Shown here in pieces: positions 9,254 to 18,836 of a stretch of 64,000 nucleotides of DNA. The notes beneath the pieces were generated by a model, which made no database searches, was not told where the DNA came from, and saw nothing but the letters and a program-made list of their open reading frames with translations. Position 1 is the stretch's first letter, and every line of letters starts with the position of its first letter. A program made the position numbers and the translations under genes. Source of the stretch: Acidobacteriaceae bacterium (lineage in GTDB: Bacteria > Acidobacteriota > Terriglobia > Terriglobales > Acidobacteriaceae); assembly GCA_030040425.1 (NCBI GenBank), contig JASHTS010000128.1, forward strand, positions 1-64,000. The letters run 5' to 3'.

Positions 9254-10041
9254 CCAGACGCGCTTTCATAGCGCTTAGCAGCGCGCTCGTGCTTGCCTGC
9301 CTGCTCGGGCTTTGGCAGGCCATCATCTGGATCAACCACCTGCCGTCGTACATTCTTCCCGGGCCAATAGGCGTGGCGGAAATCATTGGAGCACGGTACC
9401 AGTCGCTTCTGAACTCGCTGTGGATCACGATGCAAGAGGCTGCGTGCGGCCTGGCTGCAAGCGTAGTCGCCGGTCTCGCAATCGCGATGGTGTTTGCCCA
9501 ATGGCGCTGGCTGCGCCAAACCCTGTATCCCTATACGATTCTGTTGCAGACCGTTCCCATTGTCGCCATCGCACCTCTGGTCATTTTTTGGATTGGCCCG
9601 GGAATCTTTGCCGTCAGCGTTGTCACTTTCATCATTTGCCTGGCGCCCATCATTGCCAACACCACCCAAGGACTCATCAGTGCCGACGAGAATCTCGTCA
9701 ATCTGTTCGTGATCTACAACGCCTCTCCCGCGCAGATACTTTTCAAGCTTCGCTTGCCCAATGCGCTCCCAAGTTTCTTTACCGGGTTGCGCATTGCGGC
9801 GGGCATTAGCGTCATTGGCGGAATCACCGGGGAGCTTTTCGCCGGTTCCACGCGCGTGGGCGAAGGCGGTTTGGGCTACGCCATGATCTACGCGAATAAT
9901 CAGATGGAAACAAGCTACCTGTTCGCACTGGTGCTTGCAGCCACAGTGCTTGGATTCATGTTTTTCTTTATCGTGATGTTTCTCGAGTGGCTGGCGCTGC
10001 ACAACTGGCACGAATCGAACCGGCCGCCGTTGACCGAATGA
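9250..10041 (+). CDS. ABC transporter permease (SsuC/TauC/ThiX-type)
   Basis: Multiple TM segments; EAACGLAASVVAG and ITGELFAGSTRVGEGGLGYAMI permease motifs; ATGA overlap with the ATPase gene. Confidence 0.9.
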   Translation: MTRRAFIALSSALVLACLLGLWQAIIWINHLPSYILPGPIGVAEIIGARYQSLLNSLWITMQEAACGLAASVVAGLAIAMVFAQWRWLRQTLYPYTILLQTVPIVAIAPLVIFWIGPGIFAVSVVTFIICLAPIIANTTQGLISADENLVNLFVIYNASPAQILFKLRLPNALPSFFTGLRIAAGISVIGGITGELFAGSTRVGEGGLGYAMIYANNQMETSYLFALVLAATVLGFMFFFIVMFLEWLALHNWHESNRPPLTE

Positions 10042-10053
10042 GGAGTAGGAACG

Positions 10054-10878
10054 ATGCTGCGCATGGAAACCGAAACCGGCTGGTGGCTCATTACCCACCC
10101 CGATCACGCCCGCCTCGCCGGAGACTTCGCCGCTGCCTGGGGCAACGCCGCATTTTGCAAGCCAGAGCCGCGCGCCCGCGTGCTCAAGGGCATCGCACGG
10201 CACGACGACGGGTGGGCGGCTCGCGATGCGCGTCCGGCCATCACAAGAGACGGCAAGCCATCTGCGTTTTCCGTCGAACTCGTGGGCAAATACTCCGCGT
10301 TCGAAGAGATCGATCTCGAAGACTATCTTGCTGTGCGGGAACGCGCCGTTGCGACCATTGCAGCCGAGGACGCGTATGCGGCACTGCTGATTTCGATGCA
10401 CACGTATAGCCTGCTCGCGGAACATGCCGATCGTTCCACGATCGCGCCGGAAAAACTGCCTCTTCTTGACCGGTTCCTCGCGAACCAGCGCAACGCGCAG
10501 AGGGAATTGCGCTCCGCCATCGCCTCAGACGCAACCATGGCTCCGCAGGGAAAAATGGACCAAACCATCGCGGAGCACTTTCGCCTTCTGCAGGCGTGCG
10601 ACAATCTTTCGCTCTTGAGTTGCGTCGCCTATTCACGGCCGGCCAATCTCCTGCATCCCTTGCCGCTTAGCAGCGGGGGCGCGAGTGAAGTGCAGGTCTT
10701 CCCGGTGGGGCCGCGCCGCTTCCTTTTGTCGCCGTGGCCGTTCTCTGAGCCGGAATTGACCTTTTGCTTTCCTGCGCGTCGCGTCGAAGGCAGGATTTTT
10801 GGTTCCTCGGCGGATCTGACTGCGGCCTTCTCCGCGGCTGAGGCGAAGACGATCGCGGTCACACTGACGAGTCAGTGA
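10054..10878 (+). CDS. DUF3891 family protein
   Basis: WWLITHPDHARLAGDFAAAWGN...GIARHDDGWAARDARP...LLISMHTYSLL. Confidence 0.8.
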   Translation: MLRMETETGWWLITHPDHARLAGDFAAAWGNAAFCKPEPRARVLKGIARHDDGWAARDARPAITRDGKPSAFSVELVGKYSAFEEIDLEDYLAVRERAVATIAAEDAYAALLISMHTYSLLAEHADRSTIAPEKLPLLDRFLANQRNAQRELRSAIASDATMAPQGKMDQTIAEHFRLLQACDNLSLLSCVAYSRPANLLHPLPLSSGGASEVQVFPVGPRRFLLSPWPFSEPELTFCFPARRVEGRIFGSSADLTAAFSAAEAKTIAVTLTSQ

Positions 10879-11015
10879 TTCATTGCAGTTTCCCTCTGGG
10901 TTTATCGGAATGCCGCGAACCTGCCAACTGGCCATCGTGCACCTGCTCACGCCAACTCGCGGCCTTTGTCGGGAACTGTCCGCCGTATGTCGCGTACATC
11001 TTCCAAGAAAAAGCT

Positions 11016-11960
11016 CTAAATCGGAAACAGCTCGCGCGGCGGCAAAATCTGCCTGGCAATCGCAGCGCTCACAGTGTGGACCGGTTCGTTGACCACCTGG
11101 CTCAGCCGCAACCGCATTGCCACGCTGCAAAGGATATACGCGTGAACGTGGCTGAATCCCCAGCGGCTGACGAGCAGCTCGATCATGCGCAGCGTCGCGC
11201 CCCGAGCCGCCTCGACGAGATCGGTCCCCGTCTCGACCACAACCCATGCGTCCGGGTGCGAATCGGGAACGACGGCCTCGCTCGATTCCACCAACGGGCC
11301 GGCCAGCGGCTGCCGCTTGTGCAGATGAAAGCGCAGCCTTGCGTCGAGCGGGCACTCGATTCCATTGATGCACACTTCGCCGTCCCCTTGCGCGGCGTGG
11401 CCGTCGCCGCAACTGAACAGTGCGCCGCGGTTGAAAACGGGCAGATAGAGTCTGGACCCCGCGCACAACTCGCGCACATCCAGGTTGCCTCCGAAAGGGC
11501 CAGGAGGCCGCGTGCGAAAGGCGCCCGCCTCTGCGCGCGCCACGCCCATCACTCCCAAAAACGGCCGCAACGGCACAACCGCAGGGGCGAGCGAGCGGGT
11601 GACATCGCCGTCGAGTTGCCAGTGGAAGAGCTGTGGATCGTGAAACCGGTCTTTGAGAAAGCCAAGGCCTTCAACCACGCTGCTCCATCCCCAGCCCTGG
11701 TGGCTCAGCGCCAGCACCTCGATCTCGAGTACATCGCCGGCCTCGGCCCCTTCCACAAATATCGGTCCGGTGAGTGCGTGAATGAGCGTGCGGTCGATGG
11801 TGAGGTATTCGTCTACCGGCATGCCCCGCCTGACCTGGGCGCCGCTCGAGTCCACACACTCAAAATGCACTTCATCGCCGGACTCGATATGCAGGCGCGG
11901 GGGCAACGAACGGTCCCACACCGAATGTGTGGGATTGGCGGAAAGCCCGTGCTCCTTCAT
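11016..11960 (-). CDS. Acetamidase/formamidase family protein
   Basis: HSVWDRSLPPRLHIESGDEVHFEC, PFGGNLDVRELCAGSRLYLPVFNRGALFSCGDGHAAQGDGEVC. Confidence 0.92.
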   Translation of the reverse strand: MKEHGLSANPTHSVWDRSLPPRLHIESGDEVHFECVDSSGAQVRRGMPVDEYLTIDRTLIHALTGPIFVEGAEAGDVLEIEVLALSHQGWGWSSVVEGLGFLKDRFHDPQLFHWQLDGDVTRSLAPAVVPLRPFLGVMGVARAEAGAFRTRPPGPFGGNLDVRELCAGSRLYLPVFNRGALFSCGDGHAAQGDGEVCINGIECPLDARLRFHLHKRQPLAGPLVESSEAVVPDSHPDAWVVVETGTDLVEAARGATLRMIELLVSRWGFSHVHAYILCSVAMRLRLSQVVNEPVHTVSAAIARQILPPRELFPI

Positions 11961-12427
11961 TCGTGCGCTCTCACGCTCATTTGCACTTCAACCAGCGCAT
12001 TCCTCGGCAGCGCGCTCACGCCCACCGCCGCGCGCACATGGCGTCCCGCATCACCGAAGACCTTGACCAGCAGATCCGAAGCTCCATTCACCACGGCGGG
12101 CGATTCGCCGAATCCAGGCGCCGCATTCACATAACCGTTCACTGTCAGCACCTCGGCCACGCGATCGAGCGAACCAAGCTCGCGCCGCAAAACCGCGAGT
12201 TGCATGAGCACGCAGGCTTGCGCCGCGCGATAGCCTTCTTCGATCGTGCGATCGGCTCCCGCTGTTCCGGCGATGACCCCAGCGGCATCGGCGGAGATTA
12301 CCCCGGAAAGATAAATCACCTGCCCGGCTCGCTTTGCCGCAACATAATTACCGCCAGGCGATGGCGGCTTCGGTAACTCGATGCCGAGTGTTCGAAGGTT
12401 TTCTTCTGGGGTCCGATCGTCTGCCAT
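11957..12427 (-). CDS. RidA (YjgF/YER057c/UK114) family protein
   Basis: LGIELPKPPSPGGNYVAAKRAGQVIYLSGVISAD...VNGYVNAAPGFGESPAVVNGASDLLVKVFGDAGRHVRAAVGVSALPRNALVEVQM. Confidence 0.88.
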   Translation of the reverse strand: MADDRTPEENLRTLGIELPKPPSPGGNYVAAKRAGQVIYLSGVISADAAGVIAGTAGADRTIEEGYRAAQACVLMQLAVLRRELGSLDRVAEVLTVNGYVNAAPGFGESPAVVNGASDLLVKVFGDAGRHVRAAVGVSALPRNALVEVQMSVRAHE

Positions 12428-12802
12428 TTCTTCTCGACTGTACCACGCGCTCGGGATTTTTCTTCCGCCTGCCGGCCCGCTCACGCTCGCATGGGCCTGA
12501 CCGCATGATTCGCAAATCGCGGCCTTCCTCACCCTCGCACACACCTCAACATCTGCTGCTCAATGGGGCTCGATACCATGATGACTCGTATTGCAAAATT
12601 GCTCCTTCTGGCCGGCATCGCCTTCTCCTGTCCGCTGGACGTCTTCAACAGAACGGCATTGTCTAAGAAAGAAGCGAATTCGCAATCGGACTGAAAACAC
12701 CGATGCCCCATTCTCGCCGCCTTGCGCGGAGGGAACAGGGCATTCGGGTCAGAGGCATCGAACCGGTTCGCGGAGAAGCTCTCAGGTTATTGAGACGCGG
12801 GT

Positions 12803-15800
12803 CTAGAAACTGTAACGCAGCGACATCTGCATGCGACGGCCCTGAGTGAGTAGGGAGGTGTATTCGCCATAGGTGGCGCCGCCGAACCACGGATCGTTGT
12901 TGATCGACGCCGGATCGAAGCGGACGGAGTTGGTGGTGTTGAACATCTCCGCCGCGAACTTGAGCTGATGGCGTTCGGAAAGGGCGAGGACCTTGGACAG
13001 GCCACTATCGATGCTGAAGTAACCATCGCCGCGATAGTTATTGCGATTGCCGGTTTCAGCGGCGTAGGGCGGACGAATATTACTAAGCGCCGCGGTGGTG
13101 GAGGAATTTCCGGTTTGATTGTGGAAGGCATTGGGCTGGCCGAGCGAGTCATGCTGGTGACCACCGGACGCGATGGGCCCCGTCTGGACATTCCAGCTCT
13201 GGTCGGCCCAATCCGTATTCCAACCCAGGCCGTCGATCGAGCTGAAGGGCAGTCCGCTCGTCCAATGGGTAAGACCGGTCAGATTCCAGTCTCCGATAAT
13301 TGCGTTGGCGAAGCGGTTGACGTTGCCGCCGATCAGGCGGCCCCTGCCGAATGGCAATGCGCCGATGGCGTTGACGGTAACGGCCTGGCGGACGTCGAAG
13401 TCCGATGGGCCCCGGTTGCCTCTGGGGTTATAGACGTTGATGATCTGGCTGGAATAGCCCCCGAAGCTGGTAGCGGTGGGACCGCTGCGCTCGACGTCGG
13501 AGCCGAGATCGATGGATTTGGAGAACGTGTAGTACGCGTCAAACTGAATGCCGTGGCTGGTCTGCTGGTGGAGTGCAAGCTGGGCGCCGTTATAGCTGCT
13601 GGTGCCCATCGACGACCAGGCGTAGAGCGACGCGTACTGGGGGTCGAAGAAACGGAAGCAACCACTTGGGGTTGGCGCGGAGCAACCTCCGCCGGAGCTG
13701 GGCGGCACATCGAGTATGAAGAGGGCCGAGGACTCATTACCACGGAAACCGGCTTCGGGGCCAGGACTGCCGGTGAAGTAAAGGTTGTAGATGTTCTGCG
13801 TAGCCGACATACCGTTACCAGCCATCCACGGGAACATGTCTTCCCAATATTGGATATTGGGCACGTTGGCTACGGGGGTACCAGCGTCGTTCAACTGGTC
13901 GAGCTGTCGCTCGGCGGTATAGTAGTCGGTGCCGCTCTGCGGGTCAGCCATGTCGTCGATCTCGCTCACGTCGCGCATTTGGAGGAGACGACGGCCGAGG
14001 CGGCCGGTGTAGGTAGCCTCGAGGATCATATTGCGATGAAGCTGTTGCTGGATGCCGAAGTTGAAGGCATAGGAGTAGGGAGTGTGAATGTTCTGATCGG
14101 CGCCCCAGGCGAGGGCCAGCACGTCGGGCGGAATCACGGGCGTTGCGCCGGTGACGTTGATCGTAGGAATGATGCTGGTAGGAACGGTTGTTGCCGTAGA
14201 AAAACGCGGCGCCGTGTCGGCGTCAGCGGCGCCTACCGGGGCCTGATTGGAGGTAATCAATCCAAACTCGCCCGACTGAGAGAACGAATCGACGATGCCC
14301 TGGCCGAAGTGATCGTAATAGGTGCCAAATCCTGCGCGAACGGTCGTCTTCTGCAACGGCTGCCAGGAGACGGCGAAACGCGGGGCAAGATCGAACTTAT
14401 CCATGCTCCAGAAGCCAGCTTTGCCGTTGGCCCTGCCACCCTGAGTAAAGCCGAATGCAGGGTCGACGACCTCGCCCTCTGCGGCGCCTCTCCAGCGGGC
14501 GTCAAGCCACTGGCCCAGGTTGACGGTGGGCACAACCTCCTGGCCATTGCGCTCGTAGGGAACCTGCTCGAGAGAGTGGCGCAGGCCGAGGGTAAGGGTA
14601 AGGTTCGGCCGAATCTTCCAGCTATCCTGGCCGTAATACTCAAACTCATTGGTAATGTACTGCTGGTTCACCCACTGGCCGGGCGGCAGCGGGGTCAACT
14701 GGCCGCTGGCGTATTGGTTGTTGTAGTACTGGGTCGCGACGGTGATCATGCCTACGACGTCGGCCACGGCAACATCATAGGCGGAGATGGAGGATACGGT
14801 GGGGAAACCAAAGGCGTCGGGGTCGAGGCTCGAGCCGGTGCCAGCGATGGCGCCGTAGCCAAGACAGACGTAGGTGACCTCGGCATTATTATAGAGCGTA
14901 GCGTCCGAAGAACGATTGTTGAAGAGGAGCCGGTAGTTGCCGCCAAATTGGAAGGTGTGATTGCCCTTGACCCAGGTGACATCGTCGACAAAGTCGTTGG
15001 TAGGTACGCTGACGACCTGCGAGGTGTTGCCCACTCCGCTCAACGTTGCGATGTCCTGGAACTTTACATAGTTGCCATCGGTAACACCGCGATTCGCATA
15101 GCCCTGGCGCACCAGGCCATAGCGAAAGTTGTTCACCAGGGCGTTGGAGATGGTCCATATATCGCCGGCGGCGATGCCCTTTGAGTTGTCGATGATGCGG
15201 TAGTTGGGCGGCTGCCCGGGGAATTGCTCCGGGCCATAAGTGTGGTCGTCCTGCAGATTCCCGCGGACGAAGAGGCGATGTTTGGCACCCAGATTGTAAT
15301 CCAGTTTGGCGATGAGAGTGTTCAGGTTGATGGGATTGGGCGAGGCGAAGGTGTAAGAGGCGAGGTTGTTCACGTCGCCCAACTGGTTGCCATTAGGCAG
15401 CGGCAGTCGCGCATAGTAGGCCTCAGCGGCCGGATTCACTCCTGCTCCGAGTGGACAGGTGCCATCGGCACTGCAATTCGGATCCATCGACGCAATGTTC
15501 GCGGGCGAGAGAGTCACCAAGCCGTTGTTACAGGCATAGGCTGTGGAACCCGAACAGGTGGGCGTGTAGTAATCGACGTAGCCATTGCGGAAGCTCTGCG
15601 TGGGAACCTCGAGGGTTTCCTGTAGGTCCTCGGCTGTGCGCTGGCCTTCGTAGGCCACAAAATAGAACAGCTTATTCTTCTGGATGGGAGCGCCGAAGGA
15701 GCCGCCAAAGGTATTGCGTAGGAACTTGGGGGGAATGTTAGGCTCGCCTTCTTCAATCTCTGCCTGCTTGTTGAACCAGTTGTTGGCGACGGTGTTGGTG

Positions 15801-16594
15801 GGACGGTAATACTCGTACAAGCTCCCGTGATATTGGTTGGTTCCACTCCGTGTCACCAGCGAAACCTGCGCCCCGGAGGAATAGCCGGCATCGGAATTAG
15901 AGTTGGTGGTAACCACGCGGAACTCCTCGACGGAATCGCGCGTGGAGCGCAGAACGCCGCTAAAGGCATAGCCATTGTTCTGGTCGTTGTCGTCCACGCC
16001 GTCGAGCGAAACGTTGCTCTGGTCGGAGCGGGCGCCATCGACCGAGCCGCTGCGGCTCCCGCCGGGAGAGTCCTGCTGCTGCTGCGTCTCGTCGCCGAGA
16101 AAGAGCACGCCTGACTGCAGGCTGAGCAGGTCGAGGACGTTGTTGCCCTCGAACGGCAGCGTCTGAATCTGCTCGGTGTTAAACGGCGTGCCGACTGTGG
16201 CGTCCTCCGTATTCAGCGTGGAGGCTGTGTCCACCACTAGAACCGTTTGTGACGTGGACGCCACAGAAAGCTTGAAGCTGGCCGTGGCCGGCTGGTTAAC
16301 GAGCAGTTCAACCTGTTTCTGCTCTTGCGACGTAAAGCCAATTGCATCCACATGGATCATGTATTTGCCCGGCGTGATCTGCTCGATATCGTAGTTGCCG
16401 TGCGCATCTGTGACGGCATGCGCGAGGACTCCGGTATCGGGATCGGTGATGGTTATCTGGGCGCCGGCAAGGACCGCGCCTGTCTGGTCGGTCACGCTGC
16501 CGTGCAGCGAGGTGAGGGCTGTTTGCGTCAGCAGGGGGAGCGGTCCAAGCAGACACACGGCAATAGGAACGAGGAAGTGTCGGAACTGCTTCAT
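12803..16594 (-). CDS. TonB-dependent receptor, Oar-like with carboxypeptidase-regulatory N-terminal domain
   Basis: Signal peptide; LHGSVTDQTGAVLAGAQITITDPDTGVLAHAVTDAHGNYDI; QIQTLPFEGNNVLDLLSLQSGV plug; C-terminal RRMQMSLRYSF. Confidence 0.92.
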   Translation of the reverse strand: MKQFRHFLVPIAVCLLGPLPLLTQTALTSLHGSVTDQTGAVLAGAQITITDPDTGVLAHAVTDAHGNYDIEQITPGKYMIHVDAIGFTSQEQKQVELLVNQPATASFKLSVASTSQTVLVVDTASTLNTEDATVGTPFNTEQIQTLPFEGNNVLDLLSLQSGVLFLGDETQQQQDSPGGSRSGSVDGARSDQSNVSLDGVDDNDQNNGYAFSGVLRSTRDSVEEFRVVTTNSNSDAGYSSGAQVSLVTRSGTNQYHGSLYEYYRPTNTVANNWFNKQAEIEEGEPNIPPKFLRNTFGGSFGAPIQKNKLFYFVAYEGQRTAEDLQETLEVPTQSFRNGYVDYYTPTCSGSTAYACNNGLVTLSPANIASMDPNCSADGTCPLGAGVNPAAEAYYARLPLPNGNQLGDVNNLASYTFASPNPINLNTLIAKLDYNLGAKHRLFVRGNLQDDHTYGPEQFPGQPPNYRIIDNSKGIAAGDIWTISNALVNNFRYGLVRQGYANRGVTDGNYVKFQDIATLSGVGNTSQVVSVPTNDFVDDVTWVKGNHTFQFGGNYRLLFNNRSSDATLYNNAEVTYVCLGYGAIAGTGSSLDPDAFGFPTVSSISAYDVAVADVVGMITVATQYYNNQYASGQLTPLPPGQWVNQQYITNEFEYYGQDSWKIRPNLTLTLGLRHSLEQVPYERNGQEVVPTVNLGQWLDARWRGAAEGEVVDPAFGFTQGGRANGKAGFWSMDKFDLAPRFAVSWQPLQKTTVRAGFGTYYDHFGQGIVDSFSQSGEFGLITSNQAPVGAADADTAPRFSTATTVPTSIIPTINVTGATPVIPPDVLALAWGADQNIHTPYSYAFNFGIQQQLHRNMILEATYTGRLGRRLLQMRDVSEIDDMADPQSGTDYYTAERQLDQLNDAGTPVANVPNIQYWEDMFPWMAGNGMSATQNIYNLYFTGSPGPEAGFRGNESSALFILDVPPSSGGGCSAPTPSGCFRFFDPQYASLYAWSSMGTSSYNGAQLALHQQTSHGIQFDAYYTFSKSIDLGSDVERSGPTATSFGGYSSQIINVYNPRGNRGPSDFDVRQAVTVNAIGALPFGRGRLIGGNVNRFANAIIGDWNLTGLTHWTSGLPFSSIDGLGWNTDWADQSWNVQTGPIASGGHQHDSLGQPNAFHNQTGNSSTTAALSNIRPPYAAETGNRNNYRGDGYFSIDSGLSKVLALSERHQLKFAAEMFNTTNSVRFDPASINNDPWFGGATYGEYTSLLTQGRRMQMSLRYSF

Positions 16595-17216
16595 CTAGTG
16601 CTGCCTCCATGGAGATACAGTTGCGTCGTCGCCGCCCCAAGCGGGGGCGCGGGCTAAGCAGTAAGCACCGATTCTTAGTTTGCAGACCGTCCAAGTCCGA
16701 ACGAGCCGCGCCTCTCTCCGGGGATGTTGCAGCGGAGAGACTGCGACTGGTAGAAGGATTCCGGGTGCTACGGCCTGCGGCTTGGAAAAATACGCCTATA
16801 GGGCGGCGTAGCTTGAGCCTTGCATAGGCACGATAGTGAGTCCATAGAGATAAAGAATTTCGATAAGGGCGAGAATGGGCTTTTATGATCGCAGATCCGC
16901 CTCATATCTGCTCCTGACGCGGAAGCGGCGGCTGGCTGCCAGGCCTGCGAGAAAAGCTAACTCGGGCGCTTCTGCCTATTCATCGCGCTCAGTCATGGCG
17001 GGGAAAAGGCAAAATGCCGCCATAAAGAATCTCCGTCGTGCTCGTACCCGGAAAGCACGAAATATGAAATTCCGCGGATTAATTCGTACTCGCGTATTGG
17101 CGGAGCCGGCATTTGGTAAATCCGGCCTTGTGCTCGCATGTTACCGGGCTTGCATTCGCGAGCACTTCGTTTACAATGACGTGACTGCAAGACAGATACT
17201 CTAGGGAGAATCGCAG

Positions 17217-17699
17217 TTGAAGGTTGTCTATTTATCAGCTTTCATGGCCGCGCTGGTTCCCGTGGCCTTTGCAATTGCGGCAGCTCCGTCACAGCAGGCC
17301 GCGCAGAGCACCCCGCCGGTCTCGGAGAGTGAGTCGCCGAAAAATCTCCAAGTTCTGTCAAAGGATCTGACCGTGCGCCAGGTAAAGGAGATCATGGACG
17401 ACTGGACCGACGCGCTGGGCGTGGACTGCAGCACATGCCACGTACGCGATATGGATCATCCGCTTCCCAATGGGCGCCCGGGTTACGACTATGCCGGCGA
17501 TTCCAAGCAGGAAAAGAGAACGGCGCGTGTGATGTACGCGATGACGGAAGAGATTAATGCGCGCTATGTTGCAGCGGTTCCAAACTCCGGAATTCCAGTA
17601 ACCTGCGGAACCTGCCATCGCGGCCATCTAAGCCCTGTGCCATTCAACAGCGCAGAGACAAAGACTCCCGTGAATTCAAGCAATACCGCTCAACCCTAG
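17217..17699 (+). CDS. Secreted c-type cytochrome (photosynthetic reaction-centre cytochrome-like fold)
   Basis: CSTCHV and CGTCHRGH haem motifs, N-terminal signal; TTG start with GGGAGAAT upstream. Confidence 0.75.
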   Translation: MKVVYLSAFMAALVPVAFAIAAAPSQQAAQSTPPVSESESPKNLQVLSKDLTVRQVKEIMDDWTDALGVDCSTCHVRDMDHPLPNGRPGYDYAGDSKQEKRTARVMYAMTEEINARYVAAVPNSGIPVTCGTCHRGHLSPVPFNSAETKTPVNSSNTAQP

Positions 17700-17785
17700 C
17701 CGATTTCGTATAAAGATCCCATAGTTTTTCAAAGAAATATATTTTTGGCCCGGCGTTTGAAATCATGCTAGGCTTTGCTCACGTG

Positions 17786-17896
17786 ATGGTCCGGCGCACA
17801 AGTCGACTTACCTCTATCAAGGTGCAGCTGCGCATTAACCATATGGACGTGTGCTGCGGGCCTCCGTCGTCTTTGATCTTTTACTCCCGCGCCTAG
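17786..17896 (+). CDS. Candidate short leader ORF, MVRRTSRLTSIKVQLRINHMDVCCGPPSSLIFYSRA*
   Basis: 36-codon ORF below the ORF-track length cut-off, in the 5' region of the DUF1989/carboxylase genes; tandem Cys codons (TGC TGC) after an R-x-N-H-M-D-V segment that resembles H-[VI]-D-L leader peptides of other bacteria. Confidence 0.5.
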   Translation: MVRRTSRLTSIKVQLRINHMDVCCGPPSSLIFYSRA

Positions 17897-18122
17897 AGTG
17901 CCGCTGAAGCGGCTTTCCAAATTTCACGCAAGCCACAGCAGCGCGGCCTCTTACCTGAGAGGACGCCAGGCATAGACTTCCGATAGAAGCCGCCAATCAT
18001 GGCCCGCATCGGCTGGCAGCAGCGTGATTCCTTGCACGTGAACATGTCGACTGACCGCAGCCAAAGCACAGGCCATGAGGGACTTTTCACTGCGGGTGAC
18101 CGTGCCAGGGAGAATTGTGTCG

Positions 18123-18836
18123 ATGGAGTCAAGCGTGGTTTCAAGCGAAGTTCTTCCGGGCGGCGCGACATGGTCGCACGTGCTGAAGCGAGGCAACGCG
18201 CTACGTATCACTGACGTGGAAGGAGGAGCTAATGTTGCCGCCTACTTCCTGAATTTCGAACTCCCCGCGGAGCGATTTAACCTTCCCGATACATTGAAGG
18301 CCCAACATACCGCGTGCCTTACTAAAGGTCACGTTCTGTATTCGGACATGGGACGCATCCTCTGTTCCATCACCGACGACACTGTGGGTTGGCACGATCC
18401 GATTGCCGGTATCTCGAACGCGGAGACGGTAAAAAAGAAATACGGCACGGCAACGTACCAGGGGATGCGCAACAATTGGCACCGGAATGCGCGCGACGGG
18501 CTTTCTATTGAGCTTTGCAAATACGGTCTGAGCGCCCGGGACCTGCACGCCACGGTGAACTTTTTCAGCAAAGTCGCCGTGGATCCGGCAGGCGATCTGC
18601 AGTTCTGTCCCGACAATTCTCCGGCTGGCGGCTACGTGGAGTTGCGCGCAGAGATGAACGTACTCGTGCTACTAAACAGCTGTCCGCATCCAATGGATCC
18701 AAGCGAGACTTATCATCCGAAGCCGGTAACACTGAGTATCGCCAGAGTGCCTGCTCCCCGTGCCGACGATGCCTGTCGTACCTCGTGTCGTGAGAACGCG
18801 CGAGGGTTTCTGCTGACCGAATTCTACTTCTTGTGA
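18123..18836 (+). CDS. DUF1989 protein (urea carboxylase-associated type; CgdA/CgdB-like carboxyguanidine deiminase subunit)
   Basis: [21 protein letters not shown]...[24 protein letters not shown]...[25 protein letters not shown]. Confidence 0.88.
   Translation: MESSVVSSEVLPGGATWSHVLKRGNALRITDVEGGANVAAYFLNFELPAERFNLPDTLKAQHTACLTKGHVLYSDMGRILCSITDDTVGWHDPIAGISNAETVKKKYGTATYQGMRNNWHRNARDGLSIELCKYGLSARDLHATVNFFSKVAVDPAGDLQFCPDNSPAGGYVELRAEMNVLVLLNSCPHPMDPSETYHPKPVTLSIARVPAPRADDACRTSCRENARGFLLTEFYFL

Noticed and set aside
8887-10425. 512-aa minus-strand ORF
   Set aside because: Antisense to the ABC ATPase, permease and DUF3891 genes; no domain signature, composition typical of a spurious GC-rich frame
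12968-15184. 738-aa plus-strand ORF antisense to the TonB receptor
   Set aside because: It mirrors codon structure of the well-supported receptor on the other strand, has no recognisable domains, and is highly Gly/Val-rich as expected for a GC-rich antisense frame
16875-17204. 109-aa ORF between the TonB receptor and the cytochrome gene
   Set aside because: Low-complexity Arg/Lys/Ala composition, no ribosome-binding context or family resemblance; likely intergenic
17768-17800. Guanidine-I (ykkC)-like fragments CTAGG...TGGTCCG upstream of the DUF1989 genes
   Set aside because: Order of sub-motifs is suggestive given the likely guanidine cluster, but the GAGAG extension and the GGGA-AAAG-CCC core are not visible, and the region is better explained by the short leader ORF. 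An Infernal scan with RF00442 would settle it
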